A stretch of DNA of 14,964 bases from an uncultured Spirochaetaceae bacterium (GTDB taxonomy: Bacteria > Spirochaetota > Spirochaetia > Treponematales > Treponemataceae). Made by a program: the position numbers and the translations under genes. Location: the NCBI GenBank assembly GCA_902796985.1, contig CADBRC010000037.1:1-14964 (forward strand), written 5' to 3'. Positions 1 through 6,604 of this stretch are shown piece after piece. Below the pieces are notes generated by a model. The model made no database searches, was not told the origin of the DNA, and was given only the letters and a program-made list of their open reading frames with translations. Each line of letters begins with the position of its first letter. Positions within the stretch are counted from its first letter, which is position 1.

Positions 1-127
<127 letters not shown>

Positions 128-194
128 GACAGTAGCGGCATCATGTACGGGACCGGACTGTCCTTCCTATGGAACTGGTCTGTCCCGGCGCCCA

Positions 195-1367
195 TCAGAA
201 CGGGAAGATGACGGGGATCCACTGGCTCGTGTCGTCCATCTCGGCGGAGACCTTGCCCCAGGTGAGGCCTTTCGATGTAGTCTCCCCCATCAGATAGTTC
301 TTTCCATCTGCCGCAAAGCTGTGGCCGGGATGGCTGGAGACAAAGCCCGCCAGCGCATGGCTGAATGTTGCGCTTACGAACATGCAGCTGTCCATGTTCA
401 TCGCCCGGAGCAGGACGGCGAGCATCATGCTGCGGGCATCGCAGTCGCTTCCCCCTCCGAGAAGCATCGACGGCAGGGAGGCGAAATCGCTGTTGTTCTT
501 CTCCCGCTCGTAGCCCATGTGCTGTGTCCAATCCAGGAGCCGCTGCGCGAGGTCGGTCTCGTCGGCGCAGTCCGGGGCGAGCGCGTTGTAGATGTCAAAG
601 GCTGGCCGCCTAAGCCGGTCGCAGGAATCCCTGAAAATCATCCGGTAGTAACGCTTCCAGGCCTCCTGCCAGACGGGGCTGCTTGCGTACAGGGTGAGGA
701 CTTCGTATTCCCGTTCAATCAGGTATTCGGATGCCTCGACGTCATTCTGAGAGAGGGCAGTCCGTATCTTGTGCCCGCTTATATCCAGTTTCACCGGGAC
801 ATTCCCGTTTCCTTCTCCCGCCGGAAAAGCATAGCTCGTGACCAGGCCGGGCGAGAAATAGCTGCCGTAGTCGATGCAGAGGCCGTCTATCGTGCTGAGA
901 ATCAGGTTCGCGCTCTTTTCGTAATCCGCCTCACCTGCCCATGCGAGCAGGACGACCGTGCCTGCATCCTCGGGCAGCACGGCGGAGGCGGCATAGCCGC
1001 ACATGGACGCAGCCCCGAGCTTGAAAGTAATCTCGGCAAGGGCCGCGTCCTGATTCCGCCATTTGAAGGACTCCAAATCACTTTTCGCCTTGAGCCGGTT
1101 CAGGTTGTCCTCAAGGGCCTCCCGCGCCCCCTTGTAAATGTCCTTGCCGTAGAGCTTGACGATGAGGCTGACAGGCAGGAGGGAGCTTTGCAGCTGGAAA
1201 GAGGAGCCGTCCTTGCTCACGCTGGTTACCGTGTAGCCTTCCGGCAGGTCAATTGCGACAAGGGAATGGTCCTTGATGGAAACAATGTCCGCGAATGCCG
1301 CCTGTGCCAGGGCTGCCAGCAGCGCAAAGACAGAAACCATCGTCTTTATCCGGGTGAATATTGCCAT
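195..1367 (-). CDS. Secreted transglutaminase-like (papain-fold) protein
   Basis: This is a 390-residue protein with an N-terminal signal peptide: basic ARG/LYS start, hydrophobic core at about residues 10-22, likely cleavage after AFA at residue 26. The C-terminal part resembles the transglutaminase-like cysteine peptidase fold. A cysteine in SDCDARSMML (C309) is followed by a histidine in FSHALAGF (H337) and an acidic residue in LMGETTSKG (E362), in the usual Cys-His-Asp/Glu order and spacing. Residues 30-290 are not recognised. The function of such bacterial proteins is mostly unknown; peptide or protein bond hydrolysis or cross-linking is possible but inferred. The ATG at 1365-1367 has a good AAGGGAG ribosome site upstream. 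The gene is divergent from the pseudouridine synthase, with only 33 bp between the start codons. Its own promoter is unclear; a weak TTCAAA-N18-CATAAT lies inside the neighbouring gene (1398-1427, minus). Confidence 0.7.
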   Translation of the reverse strand: MAIFTRIKTMVSVFALLAALAQAAFADIVSIKDHSLVAIDLPEGYTVTSVSKDGSSFQLQSSLLPVSLIVKLYGKDIYKGAREALEDNLNRLKAKSDLESFKWRNQDAALAEITFKLGAASMCGYAASAVLPEDAGTVVLLAWAGEADYEKSANLILSTIDGLCIDYGSYFSPGLVTSYAFPAGEGNGNVPVKLDISGHKIRTALSQNDVEASEYLIEREYEVLTLYASSPVWQEAWKRYYRMIFRDSCDRLRRPAFDIYNALAPDCADETDLAQRLLDWTQHMGYEREKNNSDFASLPSMLLGGGSDCDARSMMLAVLLRAMNMDSCMFVSATFSHALAGFVSSHPGHSFAADGKNYLMGETTSKGLTWGKVSAEMDDTSQWIPVIFPF

Positions 1368-1389
1368 TTTCTGCTCCCTTTATTAGAAT
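1361..1389 (+). promoter_or_regulatory. Putative sigma-70-type promoter of the RluA-family gene
   Basis: TTGCCA (1361-1366) and TAGAAT (1384-1389) are separated by 17 bp, each matching 5/6 of consensus. The -35 box overlaps the start codon of the divergent upstream gene. The -10 box ends 11 nt before the ATG at 1401, predicting a leader of about 5 nt. Confidence 0.55.
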
Positions 1390-1400
1390 GGAATTGGATT

Positions 1401-2075
1401 ATGAAAGGCGTTTCAATTCTGTTTGAAAACAGCGAAATCCTCTTGGTAAACAAAGGAGCCGGCATTTCGGTACAAGGAGGTTCCGGCGTTGCTCATCCGC
1501 TTGACGAGGAACTTTCCAAGCTGATGGGCTATAAAGTCCACCTGGTGCACCGTCTGGACAAGGACACGGCGGGCATCCTCATCGTTGCGAAAAGTCCTGC
1601 CTTCGCCACAAAATGGACAAAGCTCATTGCGGGCAAAGAAGCCGGAAAGGAATACACGGCCATCTGCATAGGCAGCCCCCGGAAGGAAGGAACGCTGGAG
1701 GGTACCGTCGAAGCCCACGGGCGCATTCAGAAGGCCGTGAGTTTCTACAAAGTCGGGCGGACGGGCCTTGTCCCTCCGGCAGGGGCGGCGGAGGACGGAC
1801 AGGCAGGAGAAAGCATTCCCCTGAGCCTGCTTTCCATACGGATTGAGACGGGCCGTATGCATCAGATACGCATACAGACAGCCCGGGCGGGCTTCCCTAT
1901 CGCAGGGGACGACCAGCACGGGGACTTCAGGATGAACAAGATCCTCCGCAAGGCCGGGATAAAGAAACTCATGCTCGCCTCTACCCGACTGACCATCCCT
2001 CTTGACGGCGGGCCTAAAACCTTCGAAATCCCCCTCCCCCCCCACATGCAGGATGCGGTGGACAGGTTCTTTTAG
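1401..2075 (+). CDS. RluA-family 23S rRNA/tRNA pseudouridine synthase
   Basis: This 224-residue protein isomerises uridine to pseudouridine in structured RNA. It carries the RluA-family catalytic motif HRLDKDTAG with the catalytic aspartate at D53, preceded by the ILLVNKGAG segment (residues 13-21) that opens the family fold. The later TGRMHQIRIQ and PIAGDDQHGD motifs (about residues 150-175) fit the RluA family. There is no N-terminal S4 RNA-binding domain, so it is a catalytic-domain-only member, shorter than RluC or RluD. The target position cannot be read from sequence. The open frame extends far upstream but that part is antisense to the secreted protein gene. The ATG at 1401 is chosen because the family homology starts right after it. 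There is no clear Shine-Dalgarno site; a promoter at 1361-1389 gives an almost leaderless transcript. Confidence 0.9.
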   Translation: MKGVSILFENSEILLVNKGAGISVQGGSGVAHPLDEELSKLMGYKVHLVHRLDKDTAGILIVAKSPAFATKWTKLIAGKEAGKEYTAICIGSPRKEGTLEGTVEAHGRIQKAVSFYKVGRTGLVPPAGAAEDGQAGESIPLSLLSIRIETGRMHQIRIQTARAGFPIAGDDQHGDFRMNKILRKAGIKKLMLASTRLTIPLDGGPKTFEIPLPPHMQDAVDRFF

Positions 2076-2142
2076 ATGTACAACAGTCCTTCTGCTAACC
2101 TTCGAACAGCCGTTTTCCATACCCCGGCAAACTTACGGTTAC

Positions 2143-2171
2143 TTGACCTACTCGTAAACTATTATTAAAAT
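2143..2171 (+). promoter_or_regulatory. Putative sigma-70-type promoter of pcnB
   Basis: TTGACC (2143-2148) and TAAAAT (2166-2171) are separated by exactly 17 bp, each 5/6 to consensus. Transcription should begin near 2178-2180, at the GTG start codon of pcnB, giving a leaderless or 1-2 nt leader mRNA. Confidence 0.6.
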
Positions 2172-2179
2172 AAGGCATT

Positions 2180-3298
2180 GTGCTGATTCGATATTCTACA
2201 GATTCGAGCGGGAAGCCCGTAGAAAAGGCTGTCATATACACCAAGAAAGAACACAACATTCCTCCCTCCTCCCTGGACCCTGATGCGGTTTTCGTCATCA
2301 CGCGGCTCAGGGATACGGGTTTTTCGGCTTATATCGTCGGAGGGGCCGTCCGTGACCTGCTCGTCGGCAGGAAACCCAAAGATTTTGACATCGTGACGGA
2401 TGCAACCCCCAGCAGAATCAAGAAACTGTTCCGCAACTCCCGTATAATAGGGAAGAGGTTCCGTCTGGTGCACATATTCTTCGGAGAGAAGATTTTTGAA
2501 GTCTCCACGTTCCGCTCCATAGAGGAAGGCTCGGTCGGCAATGCGTTCGGCACGATGGACGAGGACGTGCAGAGACGTGACTTCACGCTGAATGCCCTCT
2601 ACTACGACCCCCTGAAGGAGCAGATAATCGACTATGTGGGCGGGGTCAAGGATATTAAGAAGGGGATAATCCGTCCGGTAATCCCGATGGACAGGATTTT
2701 CATAGAGGATCCGGTCCGCATGCTCCGCGCTGTCAAATACGGGGCGACGACCGGCTGCAGGCTGCCATTTTCCCTCAGGCGCAAGATACGCAAGTCCGCC
2801 CAGCTGCTTTCGCCGATTTCCCCTTCCCGCCTGACCGAAGAAATCCTCAAGATAATCAACAGTGGACATGCCTATGACATCATCTCCAAGGCGATGGACA
2901 CAGACCTTTACGTATATCTTCAGCCAGCCGCCGCCAATCTGATGCTGGAAGACAAGAAATATTCCAAGGCTTACTTCGCAAGTCTGAGGGAACTGGATAA
3001 GCTGGTGCAGAATAATCCTGCCAGTCGCCTGGGTGAGAGGCTCTGCTTTGTCCTTCGCGACTTTGTGGCGGGACTTACCGAATGGAGGAAGGAAAAGGAG
3101 AACGGGACCTCTGCAGCGGAATTGTACAAGACGACCTGGGCCCGCTGCCGCAACTTCATTCTTCCGATGAACCCGCAGCGGACAGAGCTGGACTTCGCCG
3201 TCCGCAAACTGCTTGCAGATTACGGCATTTCTGTCAAAAAGAAGGAAAGAAGCCGAAAAAGGGTGAAAATAACGCTTCCGCCGGAAGAAAAAGACTGA
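2180..3298 (+). CDS. pcnB: Poly(A) polymerase (class II nucleotidyltransferase)
   Basis: This 372-residue protein belongs to the poly(A) polymerase / CCA-adding nucleotidyltransferase superfamily. The head domain has the GGAVRDLL motif (residues 54-61), then the metal-binding DFD (D68, D70), then RRDFTLNAL (132-140) and EDPVRMLRAVKY (176-187), which bind NTP and shape the neck. The segment IIGKRFRLVHIFFG (89-102) matches the signature I recall for bacterial poly(A) polymerases rather than CCA enzymes. The C-terminus is rich in lysine and arginine (about 346-364), as in E. coli PAP I, suiting RNA binding. PAP I adds 3' poly(A) tails that mark RNA for decay. It is shorter than E. coli PAP I (about 465 residues). 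The start codon is GTG at 2180. The AAGG at 2172-2175 is close, but would lie upstream of the predicted transcription start. A CCA-adding role is not excluded. Confidence 0.88.
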   Translation: MLIRYSTDSSGKPVEKAVIYTKKEHNIPPSSLDPDAVFVITRLRDTGFSAYIVGGAVRDLLVGRKPKDFDIVTDATPSRIKKLFRNSRIIGKRFRLVHIFFGEKIFEVSTFRSIEEGSVGNAFGTMDEDVQRRDFTLNALYYDPLKEQIIDYVGGVKDIKKGIIRPVIPMDRIFIEDPVRMLRAVKYGATTGCRLPFSLRRKIRKSAQLLSPISPSRLTEEILKIINSGHAYDIISKAMDTDLYVYLQPAAANLMLEDKKYSKAYFASLRELDKLVQNNPASRLGERLCFVLRDFVAGLTEWRKEKENGTSAAELYKTTWARCRNFILPMNPQRTELDFAVRKLLADYGISVKKKERSRKRVKITLPPEEKD

Positions 3299-3315
3299 AA
3301 AGCCCTCGGTCATTA

Positions 3316-3345
3316 TTGACAAAATTACGAAATTTGTTGTAGAAT
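3316..3345 (+). promoter_or_regulatory. Strong sigma-70-type promoter of rpmF-acpP
   Basis: Perfect TTGACA (3316-3321) and TAGAAT (3340-3345, 5/6) lie 18 bp apart. Transcription should start near 3352, leaving a leader of about 37 nt that contains the GAGAGG ribosome site at 3376-3381 before the rpmF ATG. Confidence 0.75.
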
Positions 3346-3388
3346 CATTCAAGTATCAGTTAGTTTATATTGTTAGAGAGGTTTATAG

Positions 3389-3574
3389 ATGGCAGTACCC
3401 AGAGCGAAAGTTTCTAAGGCCGTGACGAAAGGCAGGCAGACTGTGAATATGAAGCTGAAGGCACCGCACCTTGTTGAGTGTGGTAACTGTGGCAACCTTA
3501 TTCTGCAGCACCATGTGTGTCCCAAGTGCGGTTTTTACAATGGCCGTCAGGTGATTACACCCGAGGCGAAATAA
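3389..3574 (+). CDS. rpmF: 50S ribosomal protein L32
   Basis: This 61-residue basic protein is a component of the large ribosomal subunit. It begins MAVPRAKVSKA, the usual L32 start (MAVPxxKxSK), and has four cysteines, C31-x2-C34 and C44-x2-C47, forming a zinc ribbon. It is therefore a zinc-binding (C+) L32 rather than the cysteine-free type. The ATG at 3389 follows GAGAGG with about 7 nt spacing. It is the first gene of a short operon with acpP, 29 nt downstream; linkage of rpmF to fatty-acid genes is common in bacteria. Confidence 0.97.
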   Translation: MAVPRAKVSKAVTKGRQTVNMKLKAPHLVECGNCGNLILQHHVCPKCGFYNGRQVITPEAK

Positions 3575-3591
3575 CCCTTTATCTTTAACTT

Positions 3592-3597
3592 AAGGAG
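3592..3597 (+). promoter_or_regulatory. Ribosome binding site of acpP
   Basis: AAGGAG at 3592-3597 sits 6 nt before the ATG at 3604 and directly abuts an in-frame TTG at 3598. The spacing therefore selects the ATG as start. Confidence 0.8.
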
Positions 3598-3603
3598 TTG
3601 ACA

Positions 3604-3861
3604 ATGGCAGACAGTGCAGAAATCGCGAATGACGAGCTGTTTCAGAAGATGCAGAAAATCATAGCTGACAAGCTTGAGATTGACCCGTCCAAAGTCACGC
3701 CTGACGCGACTTTCCGTGGCGATCTTGGTGCTGACAGCTTGGATACTTATGAGCTTGTCTATGCTATCGAAGAGGACACCGGAATCAAGATTCCGGATGA
3801 AACCGCCAACGAGTTCGAGAGCGTCAAGGACGCATACAACTACATCAAGACGCACCAGTAA
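3604..3861 (+). CDS. acpP: Acyl carrier protein
   Basis: This 85-residue acidic protein carries growing acyl chains on a 4'-phosphopantetheine arm during fatty-acid synthesis. The attachment serine is S45 in GADSLDTYEL, the conserved DSLD motif at the start of helix II, followed by EEDTGIKIPDE (residues 56-66). Its length is typical of the family. In-frame TTG at 3598 would add two residues, but the AAGGAG site is placed correctly only for the ATG at 3604. It follows rpmF in the same operon and is closed by a strong hairpin terminator at 3884-3934. The acpP-rnc order is also seen in other bacteria, such as Bacillus. Confidence 0.97.
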   Translation: MADSAEIANDELFQKMQKIIADKLEIDPSKVTPDATFRGDLGADSLDTYELVYAIEEDTGIKIPDETANEFESVKDAYNYIKTHQ

Positions 3862-3883
3862 TTTTGGTATACGTTTGATGTAG

Positions 3884-3934
3884 AAAAGCACGGTTCCGAT
3901 ATGCCGCTTGAGGTATGTCTGCCGTGCTTTTTTT
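3884..3934 (+). terminator. Long bipartite hairpin terminator between acpP and rnc
   Basis: The outer stem pairs 3884-3893 (AAAAGCACGG) with 3922-3931. A small internal loop follows. The inner stem pairs 3898-3905 (GATATGCC) with 3912-3919 through two G-U pairs, closed by a 6-nt loop. Seven T residues (3928-3934) complete a Rho-independent terminator for rpmF-acpP. In total 18 base pairs are stacked. No convincing promoter lies between it and rnc, so rnc may depend on read-through. Confidence 0.85.
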
Positions 3935-3954
3935 CGTTTTAAATGCAGAATGTG

Positions 3955-3961
3955 AAAGGAG
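3955..3961 (+). promoter_or_regulatory. Ribosome binding site that decides the rnc start
   Basis: AAAGGAG ends at 3961, directly against the ATG at 3962 with zero spacing, which is not usable for normal initiation. The in-frame TTG at 3968 lies 6 nt away, the optimal distance, so TTG is the better-supported start. Confidence 0.6.
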
Positions 3962-3967
3962 ATGGCT

Positions 3968-4717
3968 TTGAACATCAGGGACAGGATTTATGAGAGTAAG
4001 GCACTGAAAAAGGAACGGGAGGAAGCCCTGGAGGAATTCTGCCGGAACCTGGACGTGCATTTCAAGAACCTGAACATGCTCGACCTCGCCTTCCACCATA
4101 GGTCTTACTCAAACGAAAACGCGGAACACCGGCATTACAACAATGAGCGGCTGGAATTTCTGGGGGACAGTGTTCTCGGGCTGGCTGTAGCCGCCTTCCT
4201 CTACGAGGACATGATGGACAATCCCGAGGGTGACCTTGCCCGTATAAAGGCGAACGTCGTCAGCGAGCAGACCCTCGCCCCCATCGCACTCGAGCAGATG
4301 CACATAGACCGCTACCTGATACTTGGCAAGGGCGAGGAGATGACCGGAGGCAGGACCAAGAAAGCCATCCTTGCCGACGCAGTAGAGGCCGTCATCGGCG
4401 CGCTCTATTTGGATTCGGGTTTTGAAGAGGCAGTCAGGCTCGTGGAGCGAATTATCGTTCCGGAAATCCGCAAAGTACAGGCAGACAAGGGAAATAAAGA
4501 CTACAAGACCCTCCTGCAGGAATACTATCAGAAACGGCACAAACTCTGCCCGAAATATGAGCTGGTCAAGGTGACGGGGCCGGAGCATGACAAGACTTTC
4601 TATATGAAGGTCGTATTCGGCGACGTGAGTTACGGACCCGCAAAGGGCAAAACCAAAAAGGCCGCCCAGCAGGCAGTTGCGAAGGAGGCCTGCGCCGCAT
4701 TGGGTATTGAGTCTTGA
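3968..4717 (+). CDS. rnc: Ribonuclease III
   Basis: RNase III is a Mg-dependent homodimeric endonuclease cutting double-stranded RNA, needed for rRNA processing and mRNA control. Numbered from the upstream ATG at 3962, the signature NERLEFLGDS spans residues 61-70, with metal ligands E65 and D69; the second set lies in LADAVEAVIGALYLD (D139, E142). A double-stranded RNA-binding domain follows from about residue 180 to the end, with the helix KGKTKKAAQQAVAKEA near the C-terminus. The length (249-251 residues) is slightly above the usual 220-230 because of a charged N-terminal extension. The start is uncertain: the AAAGGAG site touches the ATG at 3962 but is 6 nt from the in-frame TTG at 3968, so the TTG is chosen here. 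The hairpin at 3884-3931, just upstream, could both terminate transcription and be an RNase III substrate. Confidence 0.95.
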   Translation: MNIRDRIYESKALKKEREEALEEFCRNLDVHFKNLNMLDLAFHHRSYSNENAEHRHYNNERLEFLGDSVLGLAVAAFLYEDMMDNPEGDLARIKANVVSEQTLAPIALEQMHIDRYLILGKGEEMTGGRTKKAILADAVEAVIGALYLDSGFEEAVRLVERIIVPEIRKVQADKGNKDYKTLLQEYYQKRHKLCPKYELVKVTGPEHDKTFYMKVVFGDVSYGPAKGKTKKAAQQAVAKEACAALGIES

Positions 4718-4734
4718 CCGGCCGCATTTTGCCC

Positions 4735-4763
4735 TATACATCAATGAGAAAAAAATGTATACT
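4735..4763 (+). promoter_or_regulatory. Putative promoter of the DEAD-box helicase gene
   Basis: TATACA (4735-4740, 4/6) and TATACT (4758-4763, 5/6) are 17 bp apart; a TG lies directly before the -10 box. The predicted start near 4770 gives a leader of about 60 nt holding a hairpin. Confidence 0.5.
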
Positions 4764-4767
4764 ATCG

Positions 4768-4794
4768 GCGGTTTGAAAGGAAAACTTTAACCGC
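4768..4794 (+). promoter_or_regulatory. 5' leader hairpin of the DEAD-box helicase mRNA
   Basis: Bases 4768-4773 and 4776-4779 pair with 4785-4794 (10 bp with a two-base TG bulge and a GAAAA loop). There is no T-tract, so it is not a terminator. The predicted transcription start near 4770 would place it at the very 5' end, where it may protect or regulate the mRNA. Confidence 0.45.
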
Positions 4795-4830
4795 ATCAGG
4801 CGGCCTAATATATATGTACAGGAACGACGA

Positions 4831-6549
4831 ATGAAATTTACTGAATTTTCCCTTGACGAAAGGCTTTTGAAGGGAATTGAGGGGGCGGGCTACGTAGACT
4901 GCACGCCTGTCCAGGAGCAGGTGCTCCAGAACTCCCTGGAGGGGAGAGATTTGTATGTCCAGTCACAGACTGGAACGGGAAAAACTGCTGCCTATCTGGT
5001 TTCCATCATCCAGGAACTTCTGGCACGGCAGGATGTTGCTGGCCGCAAAGCACTGATTATGGTTCCCACGAGGGAGCTTGCCGTACAGGTTGAGGAAGAG
5101 GCGGTAAAACTTGCTGGCGGCACGGAGCTCAAGTCCGCGAGCTTCTATGGTGGCGTAGGCTATGACAAGCAGATTGCCGCGATAAAGAGCGGCGTTGACA
5201 TCATCATCGGAACGCCGGGCCGTGTCATTGACCTGAATGAGGGCGGTCAGCTCAAGCTGGACGGGGTTTCCTTCCTCGTCATTGACGAGGCGGACAGGAT
5301 GTTTGACATGGGCTTTTACCCTGACCTCCGCAGGCTGCTCAAGGTTCTGCCTCCCTCTGAGAAGCGTCAGACCATGCTCCTGTCTGCAACGCTTAACTCC
5401 TACGTCAAAAACCTTGCCTGGGAGTATACGCGGAATCCTGCCGAGATTACGATAAACGTGGAGAACATCACCGTGGACGAGATTGACCAGTCCCTCATCC
5501 ACGTCTCCAGCAAGGAAAAGATGCGCCTCCTGCTCGGCATAATCCAGCGGGAGCAGCCGGAGAGCCTCATTATCTTCTGCAACACCAAGCGCAGCTGCGA
5601 GGTTATCTCCAAGCGGCTGGTTGTCAACGGCGTGGAGAGCCAGTTCATCATCGGTGACCTGCCTCAGAAAGTCCGCCTCAAGATAATGGATGACTTCAAG
5701 GCAGGCAAGGTCAAGTGCCTGGTCGCAACCGATGTAGCCGCGCGCGGCATAGACGTAAACGACCTTGCGATGGTCATAAACTTTGATCTCCCCAATGAGG
5801 CGGAGAACTACGTGCACCGCATTGGCCGCACTGCACGGGCTGGCAAGTCCGGCAAGGCCTATACTTTCTGTTCTGAGCAGGACGTGTACAACCTGCCCGC
5901 CATAGAGCGCTATGTGGGCAAAGAGATTCCCTCCCAGGTTGCCGTCGAGGAGATGTATGTCGAGGACAAGTCCGCCGGCATGTATATCCGTACTGAAAAT
6001 TACCATGAGGAGTACAACGACACGAGTGAGTTTGGCCGCCGCAGGCAGGCTGAGTACGAGCGCAGCGGTCGTGGCAGGGGACGCGGCCGTGGACGTTCCG
6101 ATGGCCGCGGTCACAGCAGGAGTGAGGAAGGCCGGTCTAACGGGCGCGGTCGTGGTCGTGGTCGTTACTCCGAGCGCAATGAGGAGGCCAAGTCCGAGTA
6201 CAGGCGTGACAGGCGCGTCTTCTCTGCCGAGGAAGAAGCCGAACTTGCGACGATGAGCAGCGAGGAGCGGATGAAGCGGTATAAGGAGAAGTTTGCTGCT
6301 TCCATCCCGACGGCTGGCACAGGCAGTATGGAGAAAATCCGCTCCGGTAAGGGGAGAAAAGGCCGCGGAAACGGCGAAAGCAGTAAAGCCTCCCGCTCTA
6401 ATGCCCGTCCCGTCTCATCATCCAAGGGTAAGAAGGGTGGCCAGCGGCCTTCCGGCAAACAGCCTCAGACGCAATCTTCTTCCGGCAGGAAGAAGGAGAC
6501 AAAGAAGGGGCTCCTGACCGCCTTGAAGTCCCTCTTCGGGAAGAAATAG
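4831..6549 (+). CDS. DEAD-box ATP-dependent RNA helicase with RG-rich tail
   Basis: This 572-residue cytoplasmic enzyme uses ATP to unwind RNA duplexes, typically in ribosome assembly, cold adaptation or mRNA decay. All core motifs are visible: Q motif (FTEFSLDERL and CTPVQEQ, residues 3-30), motif I SQTGTGKT (45-52), Ia PTRELAVQ (79-86), Ib TPGRVIDL (128-135), II DEAD (152-155), III SAT (185-187), V ATDVAARGID (299-308) and VI HRIGRTARAG (319-328). After residue 408 comes a low-complexity arginine/glycine tract (412-435), then a basic Ser/Lys/Gly tail ending in LLTALKSLFGKK. Such tails bind RNA non-specifically, as in CsdA, RhlE or DEAD-box proteins of cold-adapted systems. Assignment to RhlB, RhlE or CsdA is not safe. 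AGGA at 4820-4823 is the ribosome site. The JAMM-DinG gene follows closely and may be co-transcribed. Confidence 0.95.
   Translation: MKFTEFSLDERLLKGIEGAGYVDCTPVQEQVLQNSLEGRDLYVQSQTGTGKTAAYLVSIIQELLARQDVAGRKALIMVPTRELAVQVEEEAVKLAGGTELKSASFYGGVGYDKQIAAIKSGVDIIIGTPGRVIDLNEGGQLKLDGVSFLVIDEADRMFDMGFYPDLRRLLKVLPPSEKRQTMLLSATLNSYVKNLAWEYTRNPAEITINVENITVDEIDQSLIHVSSKEKMRLLLGIIQREQPESLIIFCNTKRSCEVISKRLVVNGVESQFIIGDLPQKVRLKIMDDFKAGKVKCLVATDVAARGIDVNDLAMVINFDLPNEAENYVHRIGRTARAGKSGKAYTFCSEQDVYNLPAIERYVGKEIPSQVAVEEMYVEDKSAGMYIRTENYHEEYNDTSEFGRRRQAEYERSGRGRGRGRGRSDGRGHSRSEEGRSNGRGRGRGRYSERNEEAKSEYRRDRRVFSAEEEAELATMSSEERMKRYKEKFAASIPTAGTGSMEKIRSGKGRKGRGNGESSKASRSNARPVSSSKGKKGGQRPSGKQPQTQSSSGRKKETKKGLLTALKSLFGKK
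6061..6168 (+). repeat. RG-codon repeat tract in the helicase gene
   Basis: Repeated GGTCGTGG / GGCCGTGGACG-like units encode alternating Arg-Gly dipeptides in two blocks, at roughly residues 412-422 and 428-435, separated by a Ser/Asp/Glu-containing spacer. This is a degenerate coding repeat that could vary in copy number between strains. Confidence 0.6.
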
Positions 6550-6555
6550 ACATAT

Positions 6556-6590
6556 GGGGGAAGGACAGGCTCTTTGATTGGACTTCCCCC
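6556..6590 (+). promoter_or_regulatory. Inverted repeat over the start region of the JAMM-DinG gene
   Basis: GGGGGAAG (6556-6563) pairs perfectly with CTTCCCCC (6583-6590) around a 19-nt loop. The tail TCTTTCCTC is only weakly T-rich. The left arm overlaps the only purine-rich ribosome-site candidate (GGGGGAAGGA), and the loop contains the in-frame TTG at 6578. It could be a weak terminator after the helicase gene or a structure that hides the ribosome site. Confidence 0.5.
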
Positions 6591-6604
6591 TCTTTCCTCA
6601 TCTG

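Noticed and set aside
148..187. Inverted repeat CGGGAC/GTCCCG between gmd and the secreted protein gene
   Set aside because: The outer stem is only 6 bp, the interior pairs poorly, and no T-tract follows on either strand, so a terminator call is not supported.
321..1400. Plus-strand open frame of 360 codons continuous with the pseudouridine synthase gene
   Set aside because: It is antisense to the secreted protein gene, which has a signal peptide and ribosome site. Its translation is low-complexity and matches no family, and pseudouridine synthase homology starts only at 1401.
2165..3352. Minus-strand open frame of 395 codons opposite pcnB
   Set aside because: All recognisable motifs are on the plus strand; the antisense frame is explained by codon bias with few reverse stop codons.
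3943..3993. Short open frame of 16 codons overlapping the rnc start
   Set aside because: It has no ribosome site and no sign of coding constraint. A regulatory leader peptide cannot be supported.
4963..6114. Minus-strand open frame of 383 codons opposite the DEAD-box helicase
   Set aside because: The plus strand holds every helicase motif; the antisense product has no recognisable domain.
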